A DNA stretch of 64,000 nt from positions 119,756,043 to 119,820,042 of the forward strand of contig CAXKWD010000004.1 in assembly GCA_964059195.1 (NCBI GenBank), given 5' to 3'. Each line of letters starts with the position of its first letter. The stretch's first letter is position 1. The notes under the pieces are model-generated. The model did no database searches and was not told where the DNA came from. It saw nothing but the letters and a program-made list of their open reading frames with translations. This document shows positions 44,361 through 56,379 of this stretch, one piece after another. This DNA comes from Ectobius pallidus. Its lineage: Eukaryota; Arthropoda; Insecta; Blattodea; Ectobiidae. Both the position numbers and the translations under genes were made by a program.

Positions 44361-44432
44361 GTTTCACTTCTGTCGCGTGGCGTTCCACGCACACTTTTTT
44401 TTATTTATTATAATTATATGTTAACCTCATAT

Positions 44433-44690
44433 TCATGGAATTCTCTGATTGAGTAATATGGTCTTTGCAAATCCAGTTTTATTGTTATTTTTGAATGCTT
44501 GATGTAATGCTTTTGTTTCGTTTGACATTTTATTGTACGTTTTTATGCCCATGTATTGTGGTGTATGCTCTAGGAGGGTTAATCTATGGGAACATAATTT
44601 TAACAACTCTGTTTCTGGTGTTGTGTTCGTGAGTATGTTGTGTGTTGTATTGGTCAAAATTAATGTGTACATGAGTTAGAAGCTCTAGTA
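44433..44690 (-). pseudogene. LINE 3'-end coding remnant
   Basis: About 79 codons with LCSHRLTLLEHTPQYMGIKT followed by YNKMSNETK, which resembles the conserved C-terminal tail of insect non-LTR reverse transcriptases (SHRL-LLEK-P-YMGI-IYN-LP). Too short to be active. Confidence 0.6.
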
Positions 44691-45080
44691 AATATATTGA
44701 AAGAAACGTTAATATTTGTAGATTTCTAAAGAGTGGCCTTCATGATTCCCTGTAAAATGAATGGGTCAAAATTCGTATGTTTTTTTATATTTCTATATAT
44801 TTTTTTATTTTGTTTTTTAAAGTTGCTTTCCCATTCGCTGAAGTTTCCCCAGACAAATATTCCTCAAACCAGTATTGAATGAAAATAGATGTAATAGGCC
44901 CAGTTTAACAATAGTAATTTGAAAAAAATTTATAAGTGAATGTTAATTTGACCGCCAATATAGTGGTATAGTATGTATTTCAAATTACAGGGATTCCCAA
45001 ACAACACTGTGATTCAACATTTCACTATAAATTCGGGATTATGTAGGAAGAAAAACAATTTTCCGTAATGAATACGTGGT
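44691..45080. other. intergenic, nothing recognised
   Basis: AT-rich with no coding signal. Confidence 0.45.
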
Positions 45081-45447
45081 ATTTAAGCGGACACGTTGGT
45101 GATACCAATATGGCGTCGGCACTGCTTCCCTTGCCCCTCTTCGCCCCTGACTCGGCTTCACTGCTACCTGCAGTTAAGGATACGACGCTGCCGATCTATT
45201 CCTCTATATCTGTGGGGTAAACCAAGCTAATTGCGACATCAAGATGGCGCGTAGGCGATCGGAACATCTGATGAACATGAGATATGATGACAGTGACGAT
45301 GAATATGAAACAGAGCACTGAATAAGCCACCCTAGGTGGATAAAGGAACGTACGTCGTATTTGGACATCTATGACGACATTAATTTCTGCACAAGATTCA
45401 AGGGGGAAAACGAAATTATACCTGCTATTCTCCACAAACAGTGAGAC
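45081..45447 (+). pseudogene. PIF/Harbinger transposase N-terminal remnant
   Basis: An upstream GTTGGTGATACCAATATGGCG end-like segment is followed by MARRRSEHLMNMRYDDSDDE, a stop, then PRWIKERTSYLDIYDDINF and CTRFKGENEIIPAIL. The last two resemble the conserved YDD-EF--RFR-sK--v--ll helix of Harbinger transposases. The catalytic domain is absent. Confidence 0.55.
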
Positions 45448-45682
45448 ATTTAGTGGCCATTTGTAGAACTACTAGAGAGAGAAAGCGTGAGGGGAAACTT
45501 TTCTGTTGCTATGGCAACGTGTACATTTAGCGCAATTCAGCACAAGAACGCAGGCTAGTAGTCATTTTTCTCCCGCTGTTTCACACAACACCCGCCCGAT
45601 GACAGAGGTTTCTCTTACGAAAAAATTAAGGGTCAGACAAGCTTTGAAAACCAAGATTACCAACTATGTGGTGAAATCCGAA

Positions 45683-46333
45683 AGGTCCGATTGGCCGCGA
45701 AATGAAAACCGCAGTGAAAATCCGATGACGCTGTGCGCAGATGCCCAGTGTCTCTAGTATGCCCGTCGATCGGGTCAGGTCGCAGTTGTTAGTTCTGAGC
45801 GCCCAGTGAGCACGTAAACATGCCTCGAACTATAGAGTGTCCCGCCAAGTGTAAAGAGCCAGCTGGCCGAAACACTCAACACAGAAATTGTGAACCAACG
45901 ATTTTCTCGAAATGCCTGATCCACTTACTGAACCAGATCATCGGTTAGACACTCGCTTTCCTTCCCTGACCGCCTGCATATGTACTTCCTGCTTCAAAGT
46001 TCCTGCACCATTGCCATACTTTGCTGTCACTCATGCAAGTTTGACAGTACACATTACTCATTCGTCGATGAATTTCGGCTGCATTGCACCCTACAGGTCA
46101 CAGCATGCAGAAATCGAACGACAGCACGCTCTTCACACTTGGCGGGAGATTCTATTGTTCGAGGCATGTTGACGTGCTCGCTGCGCGCTCAGTCAGATTT
46201 GACAACTGCGACCTGACGCGATCGACGGTTATAGTAGAGACACTGCGCAACACATCTGCGCATAGCGTCATCGGATTTTCACCGAGGTTTTCATTTCGCG
46301 ACCGATCGGACCTTGAAAAAAAAAAAACCCTCG
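45683..46333. mobile_element. fold-back mariner made of two 5' ends
   Basis: Inverted arms of about 190 bp (45683-45880 and 46130-46312). Each contains a leader and the start of a mariner-like transposase, on the right arm (minus) MPRTIESPAKCEERAVVRFL. The right end finishes with the mariner-style CGAGGG followed by a T run and a TA. The left outer end is lost. The spacer carries no transposase core. Confidence 0.75.
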
Positions 46334-46885
46334 TATCTCACTCTTAGGTTATTGGAGGAATATGCTAGAGTGAGGCAGATGTACTGGTTTTTGTTCTTAG
46401 AGTGAAAATAGATTAGTTTGCTCCATATTTAGGACACGGCAGTATCTTCTCATGCAGTGTTTTTCTCGTGGGTAAATTTTAGGGAGATCGAGATTTTATT
46501 GGTAGAATCCGGACCTCAAGTTACATTTCTTGTGATTTTTAGCAAATTCTCACAGGATTAAGCATATAATGAATAATTAAAACCAAGAAAATGAGGAATT
46601 GTCTATTTTCATTGAGTAAGTAAGTATTAGTTTTAATGCGGGAGAGGTACAAACTTTTACCCATATGTGTTCTTGAACTTTTTATATTACACAAGTCTCT
46701 CGTTATTTAATTTTTATCCTGCCAGATTGAGCGTTTATTGTAATTATCGATTGCAAATGTGGAACTTGGATCAGCCAACTCTTGAATCCTTGAAGAAGAC
46801 AGAAGGGCTCAATAATTTGCATTATCTAAGTGAAAGCCGAAATTAGAGCCTCTAGTGAAATTTCCCGAACAGTTCACTTCTTAGC

Positions 46886-47607
46886 GGCCTGTCACACTGA
46901 GCTTCGATCGGTCAAGACCAACCGACTGCCATCGAGCGCTCTCGACTACATTTCAGTTCCTTATCACACAGCATCGAGCGTCATCGATCAACGAAAATAT
47001 TATAGGTTATGTACCTTTATGATTTTACTAGGACTACTCATCACTGTATATTAGAGGTAAAGTATATTACCTTATTAGGCCTACGTCTGCTTATCTCCTG
47101 CATAATATCATACTACATGTGTTGGGATGTAGGGTTAAATATTAGGCCTACTATCTGAGGCTACATCTGTTTACTTCAAGCTTCGGCCGAGCGAAGAGGT
47201 TTGTTGTTTGTTGTAGTTCGATCGCCCACCGCTAGGTGCTACAACTCTATGTATATTTGTATTTGTACAATTAAATTACATAAGAAGATGCCGTTTTAAG
47301 TGCCTTAATGGATTCCTGCAATTCTATTTCATTCAAATGTGAGTCTAAAACGACATTATTGTGAAAGTTAAATCTTCCAGCATCAATTCTAAAATTCAGG
47401 TGTGTACGAAGCTTCCGAGTGCTGCCACCATTTGCCATCGACCGTCGATTGAAACACGGACAGGTTTGATTTCACAGACCAGTTGATCCCTCTCGCTCGT
47501 TGCTGATCGCTGGCGATCGATGCTATGTGACTGGTACCACTGCTGTCTATAGGTTCGTTATATCGGTCGGTTGGTCGCTGTCGCTCGATCGATCCAGTGT
47601 GACAGCC
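46886..47607. mobile_element. inverted-repeat element (MITE-like)
   Basis: Ends GGCCTGTCACACTGAGCTTC and, inverted, GGCTGTCACACTGGATCGAT continue to match imperfectly for about 100 bp (GACCAACCGAC and CACA-AGCATCGA blocks shared). Flanks CTTCTTAG and CTCTTTAG are only an approximate duplication. Confidence 0.6.
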
Positions 47608-47729
47608 TCTTTAGAGAGAGCTGTCGAGACGGTGAGCCCACCGCCTGCCACTGTGTTCTCTTCTGTAATGAAATCTCCTCCAGGAAGCACGATGTTCCCG
47701 GTATAGGGTGATGGGTTGATTAAAGTATC

Positions 47730-47775
47730 AATAATAATAGTAATAATAATAATAATATTAATAATAATAATAATG
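47730..47775 (+). repeat. (AAT)n microsatellite, imperfect
   Basis: TAATAATAATAATA units with one or two interruptions. Confidence 0.9.
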
Positions 47776-48484
47776 GTAATAACAAGAATGATAATAACAC
47801 GTAAGTAAGTTAAATCGGGTTATCACTACCGCTGTATTCACACCAGGGTTCCATTTTAAATAACTCAAGTTCTTGGAAAAACTTCCTAAGCAAATATAAC
47901 TTCATTTATTACTATTAGCCGGTCAAGCTAAGAGTGAAGTATATACATGCCTTAATGGGTGCATGGTTGCAGTATCTACCCATCGCAAGACGAAGACAAG
48001 GAGAGAACGCGTTTAAAAGGAACAATGAATGAAAGTATGTTATCACCGCAGGGTTTGCGAAAGTATAAGCTGTCCCAAAAGGAGGGCAACCCTGTCATTG
48101 TCACTGTAGGAGTAGTGGAAGCATTAATTGCAGTTGAACGCTTCACACTTCTGTAGTAACAAATTAAGATTAAAAGTATATAGAAACAATCATTAAATTA
48201 AATTAAAAGTATGTACAGACAAGAAATGAATTTATTTGACCTGTAATAGCTCGCGAATATTTTATCTAACATAATCACCTCGTTTATTCTTTGTATTTAG
48301 GCATACGAAAAAAGGAAAAAAGAAAGAAAAAAATTATAAAAATTGCATTATTAAAGACAAACACAACATTAATTTATCATTATTATTCATATTATCGATG
48401 CTGTAATAAATCCAAAGTGTCGCCTCACTACAATAAACTAAATACCAAGAGCAATAATAATATTAATGTGGTTTCTTACCTTCA
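47776..48484. other. intergenic, nothing recognised
   Basis: No supported gene; short frames only. Confidence 0.45.
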
Positions 48485-49348
48485 TTATTCTTGAAGAGGT
48501 TCAACGCCGTCCATATCATTTTCCTCGCTACATTCGTCACTCTTGGAAGGCTCGTCATCACTGGTGTCATTTAAATTAATGATGAAGGGATCTATGTCAT
48601 CCTGTACGTCATCAGCTTTCCACATATCCATTTCCACCTTTTTCACGTGATCTACACAACTTTTCCACCTCTCTGGCGACACGAGATTAATACCTTTGCT
48701 TAAAAATGAGGTCGCTTATTTCGTTTACTTTGAAAGAGGTGTTATTGGCCTTAACATGCTCCTTAACTCGAGACCATACAAGCTCATTTGAATTCAGCTC
48801 ACAATGTAAGGTGGTAAACGAAGTACACTGTGACCCATTTCTTCTGCCATTGTGTCAGTTTTGTATTTATCATACAAGAGGCGAATCCTATTCACAATAT
48901 CCAACAATGTTTTTTCAGCTTGTATGGTTCAAAATGTTGATCATGAAGCTGTAACCAATCCCGTATTTTTTCTTTCTTCCATGCCATTGTAGGTATTGCC
49001 TCAAGTTTCCGACTGATGTAAGAGAGGCGTTGACCATCACTATTTCGGAGTTCGTTGGTAGATTAGGGAGGACTTGGTCTCGAAAATATCTTTCATACAC
49101 ATCTCCATCCACTTCATCGTGGCAGTCTAGAGTATTCTTCTTTCAAAAGAAAACTAGATTGGCATTGGCAGGAAACCATTTTCATTTCCAGTGTCTACTA
49201 TTGCAAACCGTGGTCCGCGAGCTGTAGGTCATTTCAACCCTTTAGAAAGACCTGCCAAGAATGCATGTTTTGGCATTTTCACTGTTGTGCCCTGCCATGC
49301 TTTGTTGACTGTAGTGCCTGTATTTATCCAAGTCTCGTCCGTGTAGAA
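48485..49348 (-). pseudogene. IS630/Tc1-type (DDE_3) transposase, C-terminal two thirds
   Basis: In order on the minus strand: DETWINTGTTVNKAWQGTTV (first catalytic Asp), RGPRFAIVDTGNENGFLPMP, VLPNLPTNSEIVMVNASLT (the usual IVMDN Asp is Val here), HSVLRLPPYH and LNSNELVWSRVKEHV (third acidic residue), then SPERWKSCVDHVKKVE and an acidic tail. Stops and frameshifts make it dead. The N-terminal third continues at 50677-51226; the two parts are split by a hAT element at the codons just before DETW. Confidence 0.85.
49341..49348. repeat. 8-bp target duplication of hAT (left)
   Basis: GTGTAGAA, repeated at 50669-50676. Confidence 0.88.
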
Positions 49349-50668
49349 TAGTGACCGGCATGTTCCGTGCTCCATTACGTCATACTACAGAGCAGCCACG
49401 CTCTTTGCTCGGCAATATCTGCGTACTGAGCACAGCGTGGAGAAAGGGTTCAACTGGCCAGTGGCGGTACGACGCCTATGCATTGACAGAGTGCGCTCCG
49501 TTCTCCGTAGATAGTATGGGAATAGCACAATTACAATACACAACTGTAATAAATCAATGTAACAGAACAGTTTTGTTTGTAATGAAATTTAATGTAGGCC
49601 CTACTTACAGTAATCTGAAATGCATAATACATCCAGGTGCGGAAGCGTCCGCATATTTGAATGAGGCTCCGAAACTGCTATCAACATACAAATACATACA
49701 ACATAAGAATACTTTAAGCAGTACTGCAAAACTTGTCTATTCGGAAACTGAAAAATGTTCAAGTATACAAAATATACAAACTACACACAATATACAAAGT
49801 AAACAAAATACACAAAATATACAAATTAAACTATACACCTTTGTGAGCAGTATGCAAAGTATTGGCCTATTCAGGCTTTTGATACACACCCTTACTTTGT
49901 GTCACTATCGTGCCCAAGCTCAAGGCATTTTCGAGATTTTTTCCCTGTTTTCTCGCGCACTAATTTTGTAATATTAGGAGTCATTTTGTCCGGCGAACAC
50001 ACGAACTAAGAACATTTTTCAAGTTCTGGTTTCTATTTTGTGGTTTGCAGATCTTCATACAAGAAAAGAACTGTTCACATACATACGTCGATCCAAATAT
50101 ACTCAACATTCTAGCAGCTAATATATGTAATCGAGAGAATCTTGCCTGGGGAAATCTTCTATAAAATATAGATAGATCCTTTTTGTTTTGAAAGCGGTCT
50201 TTCATTTCAATATCATGTTGCAAATCAATGACTTCTAGTTGTTATGACGTTGGAACACTGTCAATATCCACAGAAAATTGTGTCGCAAATATGGAAATAT
50301 CGGATTGGAGTTTTGAAAAATCTTGAAATTTGCAATAAAATTCTTGATACAGTTCTTCTAATATTTGCACATAATTATTCATGTCTGTAATTGGATGACA
50401 TGCTGTAGACAACTTTGGAAAAAGTGACGTGTCTCAGAGGGTGAGCTGACGTTTTCATAAGTCTAGTTTTACTTTGAATGCTCTAAATTATCTCTGCCAT
50501 GGTTAATACACCATCACGGCTCACCTTAACACGTCCAATTCTACTGCTGGAACTGAACGCCACTGCGCTGGTGCGTATTAACAGCAATACAACTCAACTG
50601 CTCGCTCTTCCAAGCTCTTGCGGGATGACTGGCTCTTACGTCACAACTGCAGCATCTGCCGGACACTG
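49349..50668 (-). mobile_element. hAT element nested in a transposase pseudogene
   Basis: 1,320 bp with inverted ends TAGTGACCGGCA and CAGTGTCCGGCA (hAT consensus YAGNG), perfect 8-bp duplication GTGTAGAA, and a hAT transposase C-terminus inside. Internally deleted and decayed. Confidence 0.9.
49981..50400 (-). pseudogene. hAT transposase C-terminal (dimerisation) remnant
   Basis: NNYVQILEELYQEFYCKFQD is followed, after a stop, by FYRRFPQARFSRLHILAARM and LSIFGSTYVCEQFFSCMK, the hallmark hATC dimerisation motif. It resembles the hAT proteins related to vertebrate ZBED5/EPM2AIP1-type genes. The zinc finger and catalytic residues are missing. Confidence 0.88.
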
Positions 50669-50676
50669 GTGTAGAA

Positions 50677-51226
50677 AATAGTTCTTCTCTCATTCCTGTA
50701 TCTCCTCAAGGCAACGAGATAATCACGACGCCACACTACTATGTAATTTCTCTCAATCATTATGGATCTGTTCTCCTGTCGCATATATTCGAATCCCATT
50801 TCCTTAATGAGAGTAATTAAGGTCATTCTCTTAAAGTTAAGAAGATCCAGATCATTGTTTACTTTTGCCAGGACAGAACTTCAAGTAGGTGGCTGATTTC
50901 TTAAATAATATTCATGGATCTTTCTCCATATACAGCTCCTAGTGAACTTAATATAAGTAATTTTTCTACTGTTCTTCCGTAAGCCTTGTTTTTTCATTTC
51001 TTGTTTGGAGTGACCACAGGACCACGTGAAGCCTCCTTTCTGATTTTGTACATTGTAGTCGCTGAAATGCCTAGAGCTGCAGCTGTTTCGGTAACCATCC
51101 AGTTCACAGGGATTTAGGAATTCTTATTTTTTATATAATTAAATGCATTGAGTACCATTTGTCTCTCTTTACTTGTCGCCACTTGCTCGCACTTACGTTT
51201 TATAGCGCTTTGATTACCATCCATTG
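50677..51226 (-). pseudogene. IS630/Tc1-type transposase, N-terminal third
   Basis: It begins MDGNQSAIKRKCEQVATSKE at 51226. It then has the helix-turn-helix segment ETAAALGISATTMYKIRKEA, several stops, and RRDYLVALRRYRNERRTIFY, after which the hAT insertion breaks the gene. The rest is at 48485-49348. Confidence 0.75.
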
Positions 51227-51326
51227 CAACAACCTCAACACAGAATAAAAAATAAAAGAAAAAAAGGCAACAAGAAAAACAAACGCAGCACGGAAAAAAA
51301 CCAACTAGAAAAATGAAACGTAACAC

Positions 51327-51328
<2 letters not shown>

Positions 51329-51376
<48 letters not shown>
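51329..51376 (+). repeat. (AAT)n microsatellite at a LINE 3' end
   Basis: About 15 AAT units directly follow (in LINE orientation) a short (GTAA)n tail. It is probably part of, or grown from, the LINE tail. Confidence 0.85.
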
Positions 51377-51380
<4 letters not shown>

Positions 51381-51943
51381 CTTACTTATTTACTTACTCA
51401 ATGGTAATAGACAATTCCTAAGCAAGCTTAAAGGAATATTATCTATGTTATGGAATCCGGAGGTTCATTGCCGCGCAACCCTATTCTGTGCTAACTCCAT
51501 CAAACCATCCCTCTCAAATCCTACTCTCTTAAATCTATTCTAATCTTGTTCTCCCACCTACGTCTAGGTCTTCCAAGTGGTCTTTTCACTTCATCCTCCG
51601 TGATTTACTTACCCTTACTATATCCGTTGACGAATACAGGTTAAGAAGCTCGTCGTTATGCAGTTTTCTCCAGTCCCCATTTTCATCTCTCGTAGGCCCA
51701 AATATTTTCCTAAGCACCCAGTTTTCGAACACTCTCAGATTATGTTCTTCCCGAAGAGTAAGCGACCATGCCTCACATCTATTAGCACCACCGACAGGAT
51801 AATTGTGTTATAAATTTTTATTTTTAGATTTCTAGACAGAAGACGAGAAGATAAGAGTTACTGAACTGCATAAAAGCAGGCACTTCCTGATTTGGGTCTG
51901 CACTTAATATTATTTGTGTCTGTGATTATTGCTCGTCCACCGC
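51377..51943 (-). pseudogene. 5'-truncated LINE (RTE-like), copy 2
   Basis: Aligns to copy 1 at 39560-40200, including the 3' region with CAATGGTAATAGACAATTCC (CAATGACAATAGACAATTCC in copy 1) and the coding blocks that spell KIFGPTRDENGDW-like sequence. It ends abruptly at the SINE at 51944. Shorter and with internal deletions. Confidence 0.85.
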
Positions 51944-52195
51944 TGTGGCTTAGGGGATGCGTCCAATCCTCTCACGCAGCGGGCCCGGGTTCGATTCCTG
52001 GTCGGGACAAGTTACCTAGGTGAGGTTTTTTCCGGGGTTTTCCCTCACCTATGAGACAAATGTCAGGTAACTTTAGGCCCTTGTGGTCCCCGGATATCAT
52101 CTGGCCGTCATTATCATCTTCATCCTTGTTCTGAGTGAGTGTGTGTGTGAATGGTGTGTATCGTCCTATGTGTTCGTGTTGGGTCGCTTAAATCC
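51944..52195 (+). mobile_element. tRNA-derived SINE (family 3)
   Basis: Box A region CGCTGTGGCTTAGGGGATGC, Box B GGGTTCGATTCCTGG, then a body with GTGAGGTTTTTTCCGGGG. It is joined directly to a truncated LINE. The 3' boundary is approximate, and no target duplication was found. Confidence 0.75.
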
Positions 52196-52259
52196 TAAAA
52201 GGGAGAGGTAGAACTACGAAAATGAAAGACAGATTAATATAAGAACTGCACTAAATAAA

Positions 52260-54436
52260 GAATAAAATTAATACATATGCCGTAAAGATAGCCACACTTG
52301 TTATAGTTGAGGAAGCTTTGAAACGCACTATACAGCAAGGGACTATATACCTGACTGACCTAGTAGCGGGGTAGGGTGGAGAAGCTGACCGTCTCCCGTT
52401 TCTGCCAATGATTATACCTGCCGTAAGTACTCCAAAATAAAATAATTAGTTATGTCATTGAATATAATATTTATTCTCATGTATAAGAACTCATGACTTG
52501 ATATTTGTTACAATAAATATGTTTTATCATAATGCATTTTGAAAACAACTAATTTACAGAGGGGTTTTGCTATGTAAATATAACAGGGGGTGTGTTAATG
52601 TAATAGCCCATAAGACCCTGTACTTCATCCTAACTTTGACTTGCTAATAGTCTGTTGTCGAAATATTGTAGGAAAAGTAATATTATTATTTTGAATCAGT
52701 TATACCGTAGTATCACAAAGGCAACTGCTTGTTTGGATAATCAATCATACCGCCGCTTTTTCACATTATATCAAAATAAACAGAAGCCATAATACCAGAA
52801 ATAAGACAATAGGCTTACCACCTGTCACACTGCCCTGTATCGGAAAATAAGAGTAACAAAATTCAAATAGGTAACAGTAACCTCCACTGGGAACAATATG
52901 AAATATGATAACACAGGGAAATAGAAACACTTCTAAGCCATTTGTATTAAAAAGTGTATAAATAAAAGTAAAAACCAAGCAAATGGAATCTTAATAACAA
53001 CTTTAGCATTTGAAATACAAAATGTAACATCTGTGGCTTGGTTCTAATGTCTTGCAAAAATGAGATCTATGCATTATTGAGCTCGGCTAGTCTTTATCTT
53101 TCGTTTAATAAAAGTGGCAATGTATGTTGCTATTAATATACATATTACAGAAACCTTAGAGGCCAATGTCGGAAGTTCTCAGCAAAAAATGTTACTTGTA
53201 CAAAGGCTTCAAAGTCAGTTATCTCAAAAGCAAGTCTTTTTGGCCCTTTTAGAACCAAGCCACAGATTATGAGAACAGCAAGAATCCTACAAATCATATA
53301 TTCACCACAAACTTTAGTTTTGTTATTCCATGTGGTAAAATGGACTGCATAGTACATTTGAATGCAAAATAGTTTTGTTCAGCTCAGAGTGAAACCAAAT
53401 GAAATCCGTTTAAGGTCCTTTTATACTTTCTTTATAAATTGTTGTTTATATCTGTTTATACACGTTTAATGTGATGATCTTGGAGAATAATATTATCAGT
53501 GTCAAGTTGAAAAGCTCGTTACAGTTTGCAGATTCAATAACTTTTTTAAGTCTCTGCACTGTAAAACATTAAATGAATTACCTCTCTTCCAATATCTTCT
53601 TAGGCAAAGCTTGATTAAAACTGCGAAGTTGCACCTGCTGATTATACTCTTCAAACATTCTTAATGAGAAGCAGAGAGATGCATAAATTCTGTTAATTCG
53701 TCAAAGACAAAGAACCAACTTATGGATGAGTTTTAAACGGAACTTTCGCAATACAATACGTACTTTTCAAAACAAGACAAAAGAAAAGTGTGAAGTTTGT
53801 GATGCATTCCAGGAGAAATGTGTTCATTCAACTTCTCTAATTGCATCTGGAATAGTCATTCTTCCCGTCTGGTGTAAGATGGAGGAAGCGGAAATGTAAA
53901 TGCAAATGTAACTCTTTGCATATTAGTAACTGACAAATTTTAGGTTTTATCTCTCTGATAAGACTTGCATTAACTTACACTCTATAGAGAAAAATTTGTC
54001 CTGAGCGAAAATCGAATCCACGCTTTCTTTCCAAAAACTTAGGCCTATTTTGTTCTGTTTCAGATATTCATAAATTAAATTATACACTTATTATTTATAG
54101 TTTGTTAATCCAACCTCAGATGCTTATTAAATAATTTATTTAACAGCATAATATTTAGAACATTATATTTGTTAACACTGACATCGTTTTTACATAAATT
54201 GCATTAACTACGTCATTATATGTTTAATTACACTGTTACTTTCAATGTTCAGAATACCGGGTTGATGGTAGCGAAATAATAATGAAACAATTGAAAAGAC
54301 CCGAATTATACAAAAATCAAAGCAATTTTTCCATATGGAGCAAAGATGTTTGCATTATTTGCATTTACAATTTTTGAACAGCCCGAAGATAGAGTCCTAC
54401 AACTTTGATTGTCCTTATCGACTTTGTGGGGGTATA
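52260..54436. other. intergenic, nothing recognised
   Basis: Frames of about 70 codons (52766-52978, 53145-53357 minus) have no supportable motif. Confidence 0.5.
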
Positions 54437-54697
54437 AATTCTGGAGTGATAGGGAAAAAGCGAATAAGTCAAAATTCCAAAGGTTTAGGAGAGACAAGTA
54501 ACGATTTATTCCCACAGCATTGTTACACTACTTAGTTCAGTCCACCAGATATTTTTACACGGTATCTTATACTATGTAAAATATCTGGGTGGAATGATCT
54601 AAATACTCTAGCAATGCTGTGAAAATAAATCGTTACTTGTCTCTCCTAAACCTTTGGCCACTTGACTTATTCGCTTTTTCCCTATCACTCTAGAATT
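54437..54697. repeat. long near-perfect palindrome (130-bp arms)
   Basis: The arms run from AATTCTGGAGTGATAGGG to its inverse and share AAAGCGAATAAGTCAA and AGGTTTAGGAGAGACAAGTA. They converge on TATCTTATAC at about 54567 with almost no spacer. A transcript would fold into one hairpin of about 260 nt. It may be a palindromic MITE; no target duplication was seen. Confidence 0.85.
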
Positions 54698-55772
54698 GCC
54701 TATTCAGATCAAAGACTTCATTTATTACTCTTTTAAATCTCATGTAAGACTTGGCTGTGCAATAATCCCTTTTACAATCTGAATATATGAAAAATCATAT
54801 TACTCTGTGATTTACATATTTTCTTATTGTAAACCTTTTACCTTGCCTATTATTATTATTGAATTCCCAAAAATACAGAACCCTATTTTACCAGATGGCA
54901 TTAACCACAGTATGTATTTAAAGACTAAATAATAATTAATTATTACAATTGCTCTGTTGCCGCTATGCGTTTCTTTCCCAGTTGCTGTGGTAACAGATTA
55001 AGGCCACATGCAATTAATTTCACAAATTGAAAAGTACGAAAACTGGTGCGTCGATAGGGCAAAAAGTCACGTTTCCTGCCAGTTATCAGCTCATTAAGCC
55101 GAAATGAATTTTCCGTTGAAAAGTCAATATAATAATGTAGTTTTATACCAATGAACCATATGATTTTCTTTTAATGAGAATATTGTAACCTTACTAAATA
55201 ACGAATCACTAGCTGGCTTTAAATATTTTAAAGTGCATAATAGAAAACATAAAATATATTGTAGATGAAAAAGAAATTTTGTAGATATAGGCATACTATC
55301 TACTACTTTATACTTTCTGTAGATATGTAGATATACCTGCATAAACTTTATTACCCTCTTAGGAATTGAAATTGAAATTAAATATTTAAAGAAATCTGTT
55401 TATCTCCCTTTTGAAGGGCTTACACACAAGTCCTATAAGGTAGGGTAGAATTTCTAGGTTCGCATTAGATAGGATCGGGGAAGCACGTTTGCGGTGATTT
55501 TAAAGAAACGTAAGCTTTTGTCTAAAAAATTCAATCCGTTTGCAGCATGGTTTTTATAGTTCCAAGGACATGTTTGCGGCAAGACTCAGCAACACGTGGT
55601 GACTAACTTAGGGGTGTGTAAATTCTTGTTATAACACATAGCACATTTTCCTTCCCAATTTTCACGGGCTTAGAACTGTCCATGGCTTGTTTAAAAATAT
55701 GGCTTTACTTCAGTGACAGTAATGCTACCTCGTTTGATGTTCATAAAAACCCACAACTTTGTGCATGGAATT
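54698..55772. other. intergenic, nothing recognised
   Basis: No gene or named repeat. Confidence 0.45.
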
Positions 55773-56197
55773 TCATCCCCAACCTTTTAGTGTACTGCAA
55801 GAGACCGAAATCGCCATCCTGATATTTTTTCCATAGAGACACGACGAAATTAATTTTGTCGGTCGTACTTTTTTCCTCGTGTTGTACTCGTATTGTCCAG
55901 AGTTTACAGGATTTATCTTGATGCGGACACTAGCATTTCCAGTAGAACATCGATGGTATTGTAAATGTTGGGGTGTGGCAAATAAATCGATAATTGTATC
56001 CATGTATTCCAACACTTATTTGTGCAACAACACCAAATATTGCCAGTTTTTAAACAGTTCAATTTTCCAAAATTAGGATTTTCTACAATTAAACACTCAC
56101 TTCTTCTTTTGGTTCCATTAACTTTAACAATTTTTATGTCCGCGTTGCTGTAGAAAATATTAGTGAGTAGTTGTAGGTACGATATCAGTGGTGGCAA
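55773..56197 (-). pseudogene. possible FLYWCH zinc-finger remnant
   Basis: KVNGTKRRSECLIVENPNFG followed by KLNCLKTGNIWCCCTNKCWN has the F--Y/N...W-C....C spacing of FLYWCH domains, which are common in insect MULE-type transposon proteins. The following reading jumps frame (HLQYHRCSTGNASVRIK). Weak match. Confidence 0.3.
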
Positions 56198-56379
56198 CTT
56201 TAATTTGTAAGATTAGTTCAGAAATATAAACAGTCTTCTTCATTGATGCTGTGTTGTTTTTATCGTTAAGCGAACATTACGATGTAAGTGTTGCTGTTAC
56301 TTTTTGGATACCTTTTCAATTTACCAGGCTTAAAAGTAATCGGGTCCTTCAAAACCAACGCAACCTGGCTGTGATTTAA

